From contig NC_092672.1 of the NCBI RefSeq assembly GCF_964355755.1, forward strand, positions 28,518,501 through 28,578,500: a stretch of DNA of 60,000 nt, in the 5' to 3' direction. Source of the stretch: Antedon mediterranea (Eukaryota; Echinodermata; Crinoidea; Comatulida; Antedonidae). A program made the position numbers and the translations under genes. Below the pieces are notes generated by a model. That model saw only the letters and a list, made by a program, of their open reading frames with translations, searched no databases and had not been told where the DNA came from. This document shows, piece by piece, positions 1 through 11,200 of this stretch (position 1 is its first letter; each line of letters starts with the position of its first letter).

Positions 1-362
1 TTGTATTTTCAAAATCCGGTATGTGATTTTCTATGGTGGCGTGATCCGTGATAGCTGATTTGTGTAGAATTTTAGATTGTGAATGGCGAGCGCTCCTGGT
101 TCTTGTCCCTACCGTATTTTTTTCCAAGTCTGTTTTGTGTTCTGTTATTCTTGTTTTTAATGCTCTGCCTGTTTCCCCTATGTATACCTTCTTGCAGTTG
201 TGGCAACCTACTTGGTAGACTATACCACACTGTTGATCTTTGTCAATCTTGTCTTTAGGATGAACGAGACTTTCTCTTAATTTGTTTTTGGGAGTGATAT
301 ATGTATTTATATTCTGCTGCTTCAATGTTCTTCTTAGCCTTTGAGTCATCCCTTCGACGAGA
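1..362 (-). mobile_element. Penelope-like element fragment, GIY-YIG endonuclease region
   Basis: Read on the minus strand, one frame stays open from about 362 to the left edge. It contains a Cys-rich lead (CGIVYQVGCHNC) followed by KKVYIGETGR and then LKTRITEH. This is the typical start of the GIY-YIG endonuclease domain at the C-terminus of Penelope-like retroelements, which cuts target DNA for insertion. The element runs off the left edge, and no reverse transcriptase part is seen in the window, so this is a 5'-truncated or broken copy. It is not a host gene. Confidence 0.85.
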
Positions 363-480
363 GATGGCGCAATTCACCGAATTATGACGAATGACAGAAC
401 ATCATGTCAACGTCATTTGCATGACCAAGGCTACTGAAAGTAGCTGAAACGTAGCAAGTAAGTACTTGTCAACTGGTTTA
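363..480 (-). mobile_element. Probable Penelope 3'UTR / pseudo-LTR piece
   Basis: Just upstream (minus strand) of the endonuclease fragment lies a short non-coding stretch with GCTACGTTTCAGCTACTTTC followed by TAGCC. Similar 'cgaaacgt' motifs occur in the Penelope remnant near 53950. Penelope elements often sit as partial tandems, so this may be the 3' end of one copy fused to the body of the next. This is inference from position. Confidence 0.4.
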
Positions 481-499
481 ACTAAAAGTTAACATTTAT

Positions 500-934
500 T
501 TATTTAATATCCATTGAAACCAGATGAAAAAAATTTTTTTGAGAATCTAAGATAAACTGTTTGTATTTTGTTTGGAAATTTATAAAAAAAGAATAATATA
601 AAATATTCTGTAACTTTTAAAGCATTCAGCTAATTGAAAAAAGAATTAGTTGATATTTTAATAATAAGAAAATAAGTACTAAAAGTATAGCTGAAATACA
701 AACATTATATAGAAAACAAGTACATATAGTTAAAGTAGCATGCATCTGTATAGTGGAAATTATCAAAATTGTGTTACGAGTTTACAAGACAGGTACAAGT
801 GCCCATGTAAATGTGAAAGATTTTGAAAAAGTTATGAAGTATATTTTTAAACAGATTTAACTCCTCAGAATGCACTGTGACCCTTTCTCCCACTCCCCAT
901 TTTTTCCCTTCATTCATTAGGTACAAACAGCAAA

Positions 935-968
<34 letters not shown>

Positions 969-1178
969 TGGACCTACAGGATAGTCCTAATCTGTTGGAT
1001 ATCCATAGTTAAAAGAAGTAAGATAAATAATTACAGATAGTTAAATTGAGTTGAACAATAAAATGTTTATATTGCAAAGAGTATAGCAATAAAAGTTAAA
1101 TACTTTAAAATATGTTTATTTGCTTTAATACAATTCCTATTTATTCTAGGTCACATAAATGTTTGAACTTGAAACTTG
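500..1178. repeat. Upstream copy of the C1q 3'-flank duplication
   Basis: This block is repeated in the same orientation at about 5166-5980, downstream of the C1q gene. The outer part (575-665 against 5225-5315) is clearly related but diverged. The inner part (about 917-1178 against 5745-5980) is almost identical apart from an (AT)n expansion at 937-967. The copy next to the gene holds its 3'UTR and poly(A) signal, so this one is probably the relic tail of a lost C1q paralogue. No C1q coding sequence is seen before it. Confidence 0.75.
937..967. repeat. (AT)n microsatellite
   Basis: About 15 AT units. The other copy of the duplicated block has only GATGTATACTGG at this point, so the tract expanded after the duplication. 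Confidence 0.9.
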
Positions 1179-1452
1179 CTACTGGACATTGACATTTATT
1201 AGTCCCTCGTACTGGACATTGATCTTTCTTAGTCCCTCCTACTGGACATTGACATTTCTTAGTCCCTCCTACTGGAATTTGACATTTCTTAGTTCCTCCT
1301 ACTGGACATGACAATTCTTAGTCCCTCCTACTGGACATTGACATTTCTTAGTCCCTTTTCTACTGGACATTGACATTTTTTAGTCACTTTCCTACTGGAC
1401 ATTGACCTTTTTTAGTCTTTCTACTAGACACTGACATTTTTAAGTCCCTCTA
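1179..1452. repeat. 30-bp minisatellite, array 1
   Basis: About nine imperfect tandem copies of a roughly 30-bp unit: CTACTGGACATTGACATTTC followed by TTAGTCCCTC. It shares unit and orientation with array 2 at 5981-6388, and both follow the same flanking block. Confidence 0.9.
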
Positions 1453-2330
1453 TCAAATAACTACAATGTAACTATGCAATACAGAAAGTTTTACTACAGG
1501 GTAAGTATCATGTATACTCTATTATAAATAACGAAGGATGAATGTGCTATTAAAGAGCGGAAACAGCGGAAATCATCAGGTATTGAAGTTCATATGGTAT
1601 CTAAAGATTAGTGCACTAGATGGTTAAAGCAATATTTATGAAAAACAATTCCATTGTTAGCGTGACAAGAAATGCAGATAAGTATACTTTATATTACTAA
1701 AATTTCCTCTCAAGACTATATTAAAAAACATTAACAAGTAACAAAACCAAGTTAACCACATGATACCGGATAATACAGACTATGTTTATTGTCTGTTATT
1801 TAAATGCGGGAATCTATTATGGCCATATAATATTTAACAACGCTGTTAGGATGTAAAGAAATGCTTAAATACGGATGTGAAACTTGTCTTGTCTACACTA
1901 ATGCAAGAGAAATATCAAGTTATTAATTGCTGAACAACAAGTACAACTACAAGATATTAAAAGAAAATCATTATGTTAAGAGGGTAAGTACATTTTAATA
2001 TTATATTAGTATAAGATTAGTTTTAGAATACTCCGCCGATTCTCAAACAGTATTATGTTTATAGTGAGGTTAAACAGGCCATACCATAGAATCTAACCTA
2101 AATACAGTATTACCTTAACCTCACTATACTATAGTATCCCATGGGATAAAGGTTGCTGTCACAAGACATGATACTGCAGGATGTTTAACATTGTTAGACA
2201 TGATACTCCTCATGTATCGAGTAGAATATTATTAGTGTAGAATTGCCAAAAATAAGTATTAATATGGGAATGTGACATGAGGCATTCACACCAACAAATC
2301 ATGTGATTTAGCCTAGAGTGTAGTTTGCCA
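1453..2330. other. Intergenic, no gene recognised
   Basis: AT-rich sequence with short frames only, no splice-flanked coding block and no clear terminal inverted repeats. A short inverted match around 2070-2125 (CTCACTATA against TATAGTGAGG) is the only structure noticed. Confidence 0.5.
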
Positions 2331-2400
2331 CAAGATTCAAGATTCAATTTATTGTCACATAATATACATGAAATTTGTTTTCCTGAGCTTAGAAACATAG
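2331..2400 (-). mobile_element. Non-LTR retrotransposon 3' tail, fragment
   Basis: CAAGATTCAAGATTCAATTT at 2331-2350 followed by ATTGTCACA is, in antisense, the kind of short-repeat 3' terminus found on CR1/Rex-like retrotransposons. Similar tails occur near 26340 (antisense) and 50800 (sense). No coding part is attached. Confidence 0.4.
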
Positions 2401-2772
2401 ATGCAATACAATTTAAAACACAATATAAAAACGTAAAACCTTAACTAATGATCTTGAAAAATGTACATTATATAGATGACAAGCATAATATGGGAAAAAA
2501 AGAGTCTCTAAAACAGTTGGTTTTAACTTTGCATTGCTGAATTCTACCAGATTTATTAAAACTTACAATACTATTTAGTGGATGAGTCACATCTTTATCC
2601 ATTCTAATTTATTAAGAGCCGTTTTATCACAAAGATTACCTATATACTTTCAATTTCTACGCCAATTACTTTACATGCTACTTTAGTTATTTTACATATT
2701 TGATTGATTTCTTCATAGTTAAATTTGAATAGCACTACCAGGCAATACAACAGAACGTCATAACATATTTGA

Positions 2773-3402
2773 TTACACTTTGGTAAAATAGAAACAGCGT
2801 ATCTTGTCCAACATTAAATTTCTTAAGCTTCCTAAGAAAAAATAGGCGTTGACTAGCTTTAGCTTTATACTTTGGTTAGGCTTGTTCCAACTAAATTGAT
2901 CGTCTATAGTTACACCCAAGTATTTGTGCTCTGTTGTTCTAGATACACATTCATTGTTAACAATTAATTGTTCTATATCTTTGTTGTTTCTCTTAAAGTC
3001 AAAAATCATTTCTTTAGTTTTCTTAGCATTTATAATAAGATGATTGTCGGAGCACCATTTAATAACATGCACGACCTCATTTCTGTACGCAGTTTCATCA
3101 TCTTTAGTTATAAGCCCTGTTACACACATATCATCAGCAAACTTAACTATATTACAGGAACTATCAAAACATCTCAAATTATACGTATATATAAGGAGTG
3201 GGGACAAGACAAATCCTTGTGGAGTACCGGTATTTGAAAATATCCAACTTGAAACATTATTTATAATCTTAACCCTTTGTGTTCGATTACTATTAATAGA
3301 GATATAAAAGGATGTACATTTAGATTCCTAAGCTTATCTACTAACATATATGGTTGAATAGTGTTGAATGTTGAACTAAAGTCTAAAAATAAAGTTCTAG
3401 CA
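2773..3402 (-). pseudogene. Non-LTR retrotransposon reverse transcriptase, broken
   Basis: On the minus strand, two frames together spell the palm of a Rex1/CR1-type reverse transcriptase. First comes TLFLDFSSTFNTIQP (first catalytic Asp), which runs into a stop near 3270. After a frameshift come GTPQGFVLSPLL and KFADDMCVTGLI, the catalytic FADD box, then HKYLGVTIDD. The reading frame is interrupted, the thumb and the endonuclease are missing, and the copy is dead. It is an intergenic relic unrelated to the neighbouring C1q gene. Confidence 0.85.
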
Positions 3403-3724
3403 TAGGATTTAGCTTAGTCTAAATGAGCCAAAACAGGATGTAAGATAGTTATCAGAGCGTTGTCAACACCTCATTTAGCACAGTAGGCAAATTTTTTTTC
3501 ATCATCATTCGCGGTACTATATACGTACCATTTATTTGTATCAACAACAAAATAATACAGTATTTCTTTCACAAGAATATTTCTATAAACTTATTTGATA
3601 CAAAACGGGTATGCAATGAGCCGAAGCTCTTAAACGCATTACCCTATAATACAGATATCTAATTAGCAAATAAAACAATAAAAGTACAAATAGAAATAAA
3701 AAGTAAAAGTAACAAAAGTGAACT

Positions 3725-4081
3725 CTACATGAGTGAGTATTTATTTATTAATAGTTGTTGTATTTCCTTTTTAAATTTTCCGATTTTAGTTTCACACTTT
3801 ATGTTTTCAGGTAAACGGTTCCAAATATTTGCCCCTCTATAGGCAATACTTCTTTGTCCTATATTTGTTCTTTTTAGAGGAATACGGAAATCACTCTTCT
3901 TCCACGTACCATACTCATGTACAGATTCCATTTTTGTAAAAAAAGAGTTAAATGAAACTGGTAAATTGCCCATACGGAATTGAAACATAAATACAGCAGT
4001 GTACTTTTCATACAAGTCAAAAATATTCAATAGGTTTTTGTTATAGAATAAATTTGCTGATGGATTGATATGGATCTGCAA
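3725..4081 (-). pseudogene. Non-LTR retrotransposon C-terminal fragment
   Basis: A 118-codon minus-strand frame carries NIFDLYEKYTAVFMFQF, then RTNIGQRSIAYRGANIWNRL and PENIK. This is the conserved C-terminal region after the reverse transcriptase in CR1/Rex-like elements. It lies 5' of the broken reverse transcriptase on the same strand, which is the wrong order for a single element, so it is a separate or rearranged insertion. Confidence 0.75.
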
Positions 4082-4276
4082 ACATCTGTGTCTGCTTAAT
4101 TATTAAAATATTCTTAATTAAAAAACTAGAAAGAAACACAAAATGTCTTAAAGGTATTGCTAGTATGTTACAAAGAGCCATTCAGCTTTTTGTTGAGGTT
4201 TTTCTTTTTGGTATGTTATCCTCAATGTTAAAAATGCAGGACACTATTACAGGCTATAAGTAGCACTGATGTTGAC

Positions 4277-4305
4277 TATATAAAAATAATTAAACTTTTT
4301 TTCAG
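4277..4305 (+). promoter_or_regulatory. TATA-like box and 3' splice site before the C1q gene
   Basis: TATATAAAA at 4277-4285 is followed by a pyrimidine run ending in TTTTTTTCAG at 4305, eight bases before the ATG. Either the TATA motif drives a very short 5'UTR, or, more likely from the strong acceptor, an untranslated first exon lies upstream and is spliced to 4306. The sequence cannot decide between these. Confidence 0.45.
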
Positions 4306-4312
4306 GTTTAAG

Positions 4313-5158
4313 ATGTTTTTCCTCCTTGTCATACAACTTGCTGTCATTCAAGTATATTCAGCTCAAACTGATTCTGAAGCTTGTAATAGCTGTTGTACAG
4401 CTGGGGTTCCTGGCATTCCAGGAAATCCAGGTTTATCAGGACCACAAGGAGTAAACGGAGAAAAGGGAATAAGAGGAGAACAAGGAGAGAAAGGAGGAGT
4501 GGGAATGAATGGAGAACAAGGAATAAATGGAGAACAAGGAATAAAAGGAGAACAAGGAGAGAAAGGAGACAATGGAAGGAATGGTTTAGATGGGATTCCT
4601 GGTAAATTAGGACCAAAAGGACCTCAAGGCATCATTGGGCAACAAGGAGCAACAGGCCCTCAAGGCCTCAGTGGGCAACCTGGTGAAGTAGGAGGTCCAG
4701 GAGTACCAGGGGCAATTGGTCAAAAAGGGGAAAAGGGTGACCAAGCTAATCTTACTAGTCAGCATAAGTCTGCTTTTACTGCTGTCTTTATATCAACCCC
4801 AGGTCAGCATTCTATTAGCCCAATGAAGTATGACACATTAATTACTGATGTAGGAAATCACTACAACATAAGCACAGGCAAGTTTGTCTGTGAAATTCCA
4901 GGTGTTTATGTATTTCAAGTTACATCAAGGGCAAGCGGTAGTGGTAATGGTTTTATAACACACATCATAAAAAATGGGAATATTCAAGTAACCACAATGG
5001 TGAAGGCTGCTTATAGTTCTTCCAGCACAATGGTGATACTTGATCTAGTATCAGGTGATCAAGTATGGACTCAGCCATATAGTTCAGGCTTTAACTATTA
5101 CTACAGTAATAGTGATGGATATTGCTCATTCTCAGGTTTCTTGCTTTATGCAGCATAA
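4313..5158 (+). CDS. Secreted collagen-like C1q-domain protein
   Basis: An intact 281-residue protein in one coding exon. Residues 1-17 form a hydrophobic signal peptide, followed by a Cys cluster (CNSCC, residues 24-28) of the kind that links chains. Residues 31-144 are 38 uninterrupted Gly-X-Y triplets, and NLT at 146-148 is a possible N-glycan site. Residues 153-281 form a C1q head: SAFTAVF, later YNISTGKF, PGVYVFQV and a final aromatic FSGFLLY. Such proteins trimerise through the collagen stem and bind ligands or microbes outside the cell; in invertebrates they act as lectin-like recognition molecules. The ligand here is unknown. Part of the collagen region is an internal 18-bp DNA repeat (GGAGAACAAGGAATAAAT), probably from triplet-block expansion. 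The gene sits between two direct duplications and is likely one member of a former tandem cluster. Confidence 0.95.
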   Translation: MFFLLVIQLAVIQVYSAQTDSEACNSCCTAGVPGIPGNPGLSGPQGVNGEKGIRGEQGEKGGVGMNGEQGINGEQGIKGEQGEKGDNGRNGLDGIPGKLGPKGPQGIIGQQGATGPQGLSGQPGEVGGPGVPGAIGQKGEKGDQANLTSQHKSAFTAVFISTPGQHSISPMKYDTLITDVGNHYNISTGKFVCEIPGVYVFQVTSRASGSGNGFITHIIKNGNIQVTTMVKAAYSSSSTMVILDLVSGDQVWTQPYSSGFNYYYSNSDGYCSFSGFLLYAA

Positions 5159-5980
5159 ATTAACATACAAAGATGGTTCCAGTGATATTAGAATATAGTA
5201 ACACATGTTTGTTTGTATTTTTTTAGAAATTTATATAGAAAAGAATAATATAAAACATTTTACAACTTTTATAAAGTACTGAGCTAATTGCAAGCAAAAT
5301 TAGTTATTTTGGTATATAATTACAAGGCAACTTAAGTACCGTACCAAAATTATATAGAAAAAAGTATATATAAATAGTGTATGCATAATCTGTATAGCAT
5401 TTTTTTCTCCTTCGAGTCTGTGAATCATATGTGATCTGTTATAAAATGAATAAGAAATAAAAAAGCAAATGTACTAATTTGTTTGCATATAAAATAATCT
5501 ATAACATTTTCTTAGACCAAAATGTTAAACATAATATGTTCCTCAATTGTTAGTATATTAAAACTGAGATTATGTACTATTGTCTCCCCCATTTTTTTCC
5601 TTTCAAGTGACGTGAATTGGTATGAAATTAATATATTAAAGCTGAGATTATGAACTATTGATGCTTGTCTAATGGTATGTCCATACTAGTCATAATAATA
5701 GGTTCTTATTCATCTATCAGTAGTAACTTATCATGAAAGATACATTAGGTACAAACAACAAATGATGTATACTGGACCTACAGGATAGTCCTAATCTGTT
5801 GGATATCCATAGTTAAAAGAAGTAAGATAAATAATTACAGATAGTTAAATTGAGTTGAACAATAAAATGTTTTTGTTGCAAAGAGTATAGCAATAAAAGT
5901 TAAATACTTTAAAATATGTTTGTTTGCTTTAATACTTCCTATTTATTCTAGGTCACATAAATGTTTAAACTTGAAACTTG
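5159..5980 (+). other. C1q 3'UTR and flank, downstream duplication copy
   Basis: AT-rich 3' sequence with a poly(A) signal AATAAA at 5456-5461. From about 5166 it matches the block at 500-1178 in the same orientation; the last 235 bases before the minisatellite are nearly identical to the upstream copy. Confidence 0.75.
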
Positions 5981-6388
5981 CTACTGGACATTGACATTTC
6001 TTAGTCCCTCCTACTGGACATTGACATTTCTTAGTCCCTCCTACTGAACATTTAGAATTCGTAGTCCCTCCTACTGGACATTGAGATTTCTTAGTCCCTC
6101 CTACTAGACATTGGGATTTCTTAGTCCCTCCTACTGGACATTGATATTTCTTAGTCCCCTTCCTACTGGACATTGACATTTCTTAGTCCCTCCTTCTGGA
6201 CATTGATCTTTCTTAGTCCATCCTACTGGACATTGACCTTTCTTAGTGTCCCACCTACTGGACATTGACCTTTCTTAGTCCCCCCTCCTACTGGACATTG
6301 ACCGTTCTTAGTCCCCCTTCCTATTGGATATTGACATTTCTTATTCCCTCCTATTGGACATTGGCATTTCTTAGTCCCTCCTACTGGA
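5981..6388. repeat. 30-bp minisatellite, array 2
   Basis: About thirteen units of the same repeat as 1179-1452, with small length variants. Because the unit is a multiple of three, the minus strand at 5943-6179 is open and would encode CPVGGTKKSQ-like decapeptides. No start context, splice site or homology supports translation. Confidence 0.9.
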
Positions 6389-6440
6389 CAGTGGCGGATC
6401 CAGGGGGAGGGGGGGGGGGTATGTAATAATCTATCTGTAT
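6389..6440. mobile_element. Tigger/mariner-like terminal fragment
   Basis: CAGTGGCGGATCCAGG begins exactly where the minisatellite ends and is followed by a G run. This is a widespread terminal motif of pogo/Tigger-type DNA elements. No matching right end is seen. Confidence 0.45.
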
Positions 6441-7067
6441 CAAAGTTATGTATGACATAGCAAATACATGGATGAATCTTTCTTTATGCATTGTCTCATG
6501 TTTAGTGAAACCGGACACACTATTGGTGGTACCAACATCAAACTCTGGAGTTTTTCGGTCAAAAGGTTATCCTCATACCATCAATCATTGCTTTTGTTTG
6601 TTTCAAAATACTTAGTAGTATTAATAAAATGTTATATGACTTTTGAAAATAATTATTAAATTAAAAATTAATTTAAAAAAACTAAAATGCTTCTAATGAT
6701 CATCTCTATGTAAACAAACAAAATAGAGGGCGGTATTTATAATTTTATAAACCCTGGTGTTGCTAGGTTTGTGTGAATGAGGTATCTCCGTAGTTTCTCG
6801 ACGTTTCGAATGGTCACAAACCCTGGGTGTCTCTGGAGATGACTCCGGAGTTTTGGTGTGAAAGGGGCAAAAGACAAGACAGGAAACAATGCACCAACCA
6901 CACCTAACCTGTTACATGACAGGACTTTAACCTCTGACCTTAAGATGGACAGTACACAAGAATCAGTACAGTATAACAAAAATCACTAAATTGTTATTCG
7001 TTAATTTCAAAGCAATTATATTTGGTAAGTAAGCGTTAGTTTGTTAATTTCTTCTGGCCACCATAAC
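6441..7067. other. Intergenic repeat-derived sequence
   Basis: No gene recognised. A GC-richer island at 6750-6960 contains ACTCCGGAGTTTTGGTGTGA and a loosely similar sequence occurs at 48125-48195 inside RACGAP1 intron 9, so it is probably an old dispersed repeat. Confidence 0.4.
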
Positions 7068-7142
7068 TTACGATAACTTTAATGTCAGTGAGTGTGATTC
7101 CTTTGCCATGCTGAAGTTCACTAGGTATAGACACTTTTCTTT
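7068..7142 (-). CDS. Candidate last exon of the CCDC50-like gene
   Basis: On the minus strand, an acceptor CCTAG at 7143 opens a phase-0 frame of 24 codons ending in TAA at 7068. It would join exon 10 (phase 0, donor at 8183) without a frame break. The peptide has no motif I can tie to CCDC50, and an alternative acceptor three bases to six bases away changes the frame. Treat this as a guess; the true 3' end may lie elsewhere between 5.2 and 8.1 kb. Confidence 0.2.
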   Translation of the reverse strand, partial: KEKCLYLVNFSMAKESHSLTLKLS

Positions 7143-7254
7143 CTAGGCCTATGTGCACCATTGGCTATTAAGAAGATGGGTGAAGCAAAAGCATGCTAAT
7201 ATATAAATTCATACAATTAACTGGATGGGAAAATATACTAAATTTTGAATATAA

Positions 7255-7381
7255 AGCTGTCTATACTGTCAAACTTTATGTGACAAAAAATGCGATGTGC
7301 CCATATGGAAATGATGATGGTATATCACTACCATATTTGGGCACATCACACTTTTTGTCAAACTAGTTTGATAGTGTATAA
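7255..7381. mobile_element. Palindromic MITE family A, copy A1
   Basis: Starts AGCTGTCTATACTGTC after a TAA, with the central GCCCATATGG...CCATATTTGGGC palindrome and a degraded right end (TTTGATAGTGTA). It is the only family A copy outside the gene introns, if the CCDC50-like gene ends before it. Confidence 0.85.
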
Positions 7382-7770
7382 TGTATTTGACACATAAATT
7401 TCAAGCTGGGAAATAGGAGAAATTGATTGTATATGTAATAGCTAAGTATTATTATGAAAATCATAAAACAATTAATAATAAACTAAATTCTAATTATTTT
7501 AATTAATTATTATTTTTCATATTTTTTTAGCAAAAATTAGAGCGCTGTTTATATAGTTTATACAAATTATTAAATCAATTATTTATTATCAGCAGTTAAA
7601 GAATTACTTTATTTAGTGTATTAGCAATAGAAAATTGGTTTCATTTTTTGTAGCACAATAGGTTAACAATCATGTTTTTCCTTTTCATATCAAAGTAGAA
7701 ATGAATAGCTAAATGTTAATATTAACATAACATAAACTAAATCAAAGTTTTAAAGGATTAAAAGAGCATC

Positions 7771-8004
7771 TTGAACAGTGCCTTGAAGTGGTGTGGTAGT
7801 CACAAAAAGGGAGCTATTCCCTGTGTGGGCCATAGTGCTGTTTGCCCAATGTCTCTGCCAACCGTACTGGAGGCTACGTCCCTGTTAAAGGGAGTTACCC
7901 GAGATTCGACCGATGGGTGGCAAACCATTCTATTCCGTCAGACTGATATTACTGAGCAATTTACAATACAGCATTTCAAACAATATTTTGTTTTCAATCT
8001 TTGA
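7771..8004 (+). other. Unassigned GC-richer block with a 77-codon open frame
   Basis: This stretch is less AT-rich than its surroundings and open on the plus strand (includes SLPTVLEATSLLKGV). I recognise no family. It has no ATG at its start (TTG), no convincing splice sites, and may be an old repeat. Confidence 0.25.
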
Positions 8005-8008
8005 AATG

Positions 8009-8208
8009 TTTTGGGCATACATTTTTTAAAACTGTGCATTATAGTGTAGATAATGTATTAATATTACTATTATAGTATGTAGTATTCAGCAAACTTAACT
8101 CTAAATATGCAACCCCAATGTCAACCATCTTTTGGGCATAAGTTTTTAGAACTGTGCATTATAGTGTAAATTAGCAAACTTACCTCTAAATATGCGACCT
8201 CATTGTCA
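8009..8208. repeat. Tandem duplication covering the 3' end of exon 10
   Basis: TTTTGGGCAT...CTGTGCATTATAGTGTA...AGCAAACTTA(A/C)CTCTAAATATGC...TGTCAAC appears twice, at about 8009-8127 and 8128-8208. The second unit includes the last 25 bases of exon 10 and its donor. In the first unit the donor GT is changed to TT on the coding strand (plus ACTTAACTC against ACTTACCTC). Confidence 0.8.
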
Positions 8209-11200
8209 ACTTTTTCTTGATATCTTTTGTATACCTTCTTTTTGGCAATCATCGCTTCTTCATGCTGCATTTTTCTTGCTATTATCTAAAAAAACATGTA
8301 AATGATTGTTCATAAAACATGTATTGTCCCCCAAAGATTCAACAAATCAGACTTTTAATAGGCCATTTTGCAGTTTTAATAAAGTTATTCATTTCTGTAG
8401 AAAAAAAAATTCACTTATAAAAAGACAAAATAAACAGTTAATTTTAACCAAAAACTGATTGTCTGACAGACAAGTAAAGTATTTTTTGCTTTAAATTACA
8501 TTTTTGTCAGGTAAATAATTGTTTTCCCATCCAGTTTTTGGTCAAAATGAACTATTATGTGACATTAAAATGAAATATTCAACAACAAATTTAAAAAAAA
8601 ATTATTTTTAAGGGGAACAATATATATTTAAGTAAATAAATAAACAAACTGTTACAAAAATAAATAATACATCAACAAGAAAATAGCATTACATGTTTTT
8701 TTAATAATTATTATTAAATTTGAATAAAAAGTAAATTATTTTCAAAATTTAAAAATTAATAAATGTTGGTATAAAATTACAAATAAATCTACACTTACTT
8801 CGTCCTTCTTCATTAATGCTAATTGCTCTTCTGTTAATTGTCCTTGTCTCTGGTTTTCCTGAGACTGTAACTTTCGGGCAAGAATCTGAAATAATCATGC
8901 GGTATTCATTATTACAGGAAAAATATGTAGAAAGCTAACATAGTAACATGTAAAGAAACATGTTCATAGTGTTTATTTAGCCTCAGGTATACCCAATGGG
9001 GTAATTCCCATACAATGGGGTAAATTCTCCCAAGAAGTTGGAGGATAAAGCAGATAAGCTAGGCCTTGAAAAATAGTGTAGTTTTTTTAGATACTGGGCC
9101 TCTTTTTAGGAAAAGCATGCTTTATTAATATTCAAAGTTATCCCCAGTGTTATTCCCCCTGATTATATTGCTGAGTTGGCAAAACACAGGGTAAATTGAC
9201 AAATAGGGCCGAATAGGAATTTATTAATTTTCTTTACAAATAGGGTCCTTACCTCCTGGTAAATAAATTGATACCACTACAACTAAATAACAATATTATA
9301 GAATTTAAAAAAAAAACCTATTTTTTGTTCAGGAAAAAAATTTCTTTTAAGGTCAAAAAATAAATTACCATCGAAATTACTATCGAAAATAATGTTCATA
9401 AGTTGGCACAAATTTACAATGTTGTATAAAAAGCAATAGGCATAACAGAAATTTGCAGTGATTTTTGCCAAAATGAATTAAGAAAAAAAATTCCGAGCAT
9501 GGGAATATGGTATGATTTTAAACACAATGATGATTTAATTAAGTAGAACCCCTCATTTAAGATACCTCTATTCAAGGGACACCTCTATTCAAGGACACCT
9601 CTATTAGGGGAACACCTCTAATAAGGAGACACCTCTATTAGGGGGACACCTCTATTAAGGGGACACTTCCATTCAGGGGACACTTTTATTCAGGGGACAC
9701 CTCTATTAAGGGGACACCTCTATTAGGGGGACACCTCTATTAAGGGGACACCTCTATTAAGGGGACACTTCCATTCAGGAGACACTTTTATTCAGGGGAC
9801 ACCTCTATTAAGGGGACACCTCTATTCAAGGGACAACCTTATTATTATTAAGGGGACACCTCTATGCCGGGGTAACCTCTATTAAGGGGACACCTCTATT
9901 CACGGGACACCTCTGTTAAGGGGACACCTCTATTCAAGGGACAATCTTATTAAGGGGACACCTCTATTCAAGGGACAATCTTATTAAGGGGACACCTCTA
10001 TTCAAGGGACACCTCTATTAAAGGGACACCTCTATTAAGGGGACAACTCTATTAAGGGGATACTTTCCTGTGAAATTATGTTCATACACTATGGCGAGGA
10101 CACCCCTGCAGGGGACATTTGTTTCTTAATAGAGGTTCTACTCTATTTAAAAAAACTCAAAACACTCATCAAAATGTCAATGATAAGATAAAGAAAAGTT
10201 AGCAAATATGGTTTAAAAAATGATATAAAAATAACCTCATCCTTGGTTGATTGCGCTATATTGTCTGTATCTTCATCGCTGTCATAACCTGCAGCGGCAC
10301 CATTCGGTAGATTTACTATCAACCTCTGTGATTCGCCATTTGTAATCTGTGAAGCTAAAGTAAAACCAATGGTTGTCTCTCATAGCAATGAAAATCAAAC
10401 TTTTTCTCCGTGGCTCAGAAGATAAAGTGTTAGAGACTTTTCAGAACTCATGTCAACAAACACCAAATACTATGAACTTAAGCTATGTCTACACTATCAA
10501 ACTAGTTTGACAAAAAAAGTGTGTTGTGCCCAAATATGGTAGTGATATGACATCATCTTGTCTATATATAGGCACATCCCATTTTTTTTTCATATAAATT
10601 TTGATAGTGTAGACATAGCCTACACCCTACTATCTTGAAATGTTTCATGCACAAATTGGATGAGACTCATTTGGTCGAAAAGCAATTATACTATGGAATT
10701 CATTACCGGAGGATGTAATATCAGTCAGTCAGGTCTCGAACAGGCATGGTCCAACCACCCTTTAAAATTTGCGCTGTATTCGAGATTTGATTTTATTTTC
10801 AAGAGGGGCTTATAGGCATAGGCTCGACTCCAGCAAATGCTGAGCTCCGGTAACAAGTAAGTTATTAAAGTTAAAGTTAAGCTTTTTGGCTTTAAGTTTA
10901 ATAAATTCACGGAGTATTACTGTACCTCTGCCTAGTGACCTCTGCCTAGTGACCTCACCCCCGTTTGTTTGATTGTGAACAGCCTAGAGGCTATAGTTTT
11001 TATCCAAATCTCACAATAATGACCCAAAATCTTCAAGTTCAATTTTGAAGGGGCAGGGTGAAATGTAACAACACACAAAATACTGTTTATAATTGTGATT
11101 GAAATTTATTTTAAATGTTTGCAAGAAGAAAAGGAACAAAATAAATTATTGTGGTAATGTCAAACTTCAAACAAACCAATACCAATGAGTGGAAAAATAA

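Noticed and set aside
1179-1452. CRISPR-like array
   Set aside because: Units are contiguous and near-identical without unique spacers, and this is an animal genome; it is a minisatellite.
4344-4616. Open frames overlapping the collagen region on both strands
   Set aside because: Shadows of the repetitive Gly-X-Y codons of the C1q gene.
5943-6179. Minus-strand protein with CPVGGTKKSQ repeats
   Set aside because: It arises because the minisatellite unit is 30 bp. No start context, no splice sites, and the frame breaks where units vary in length.
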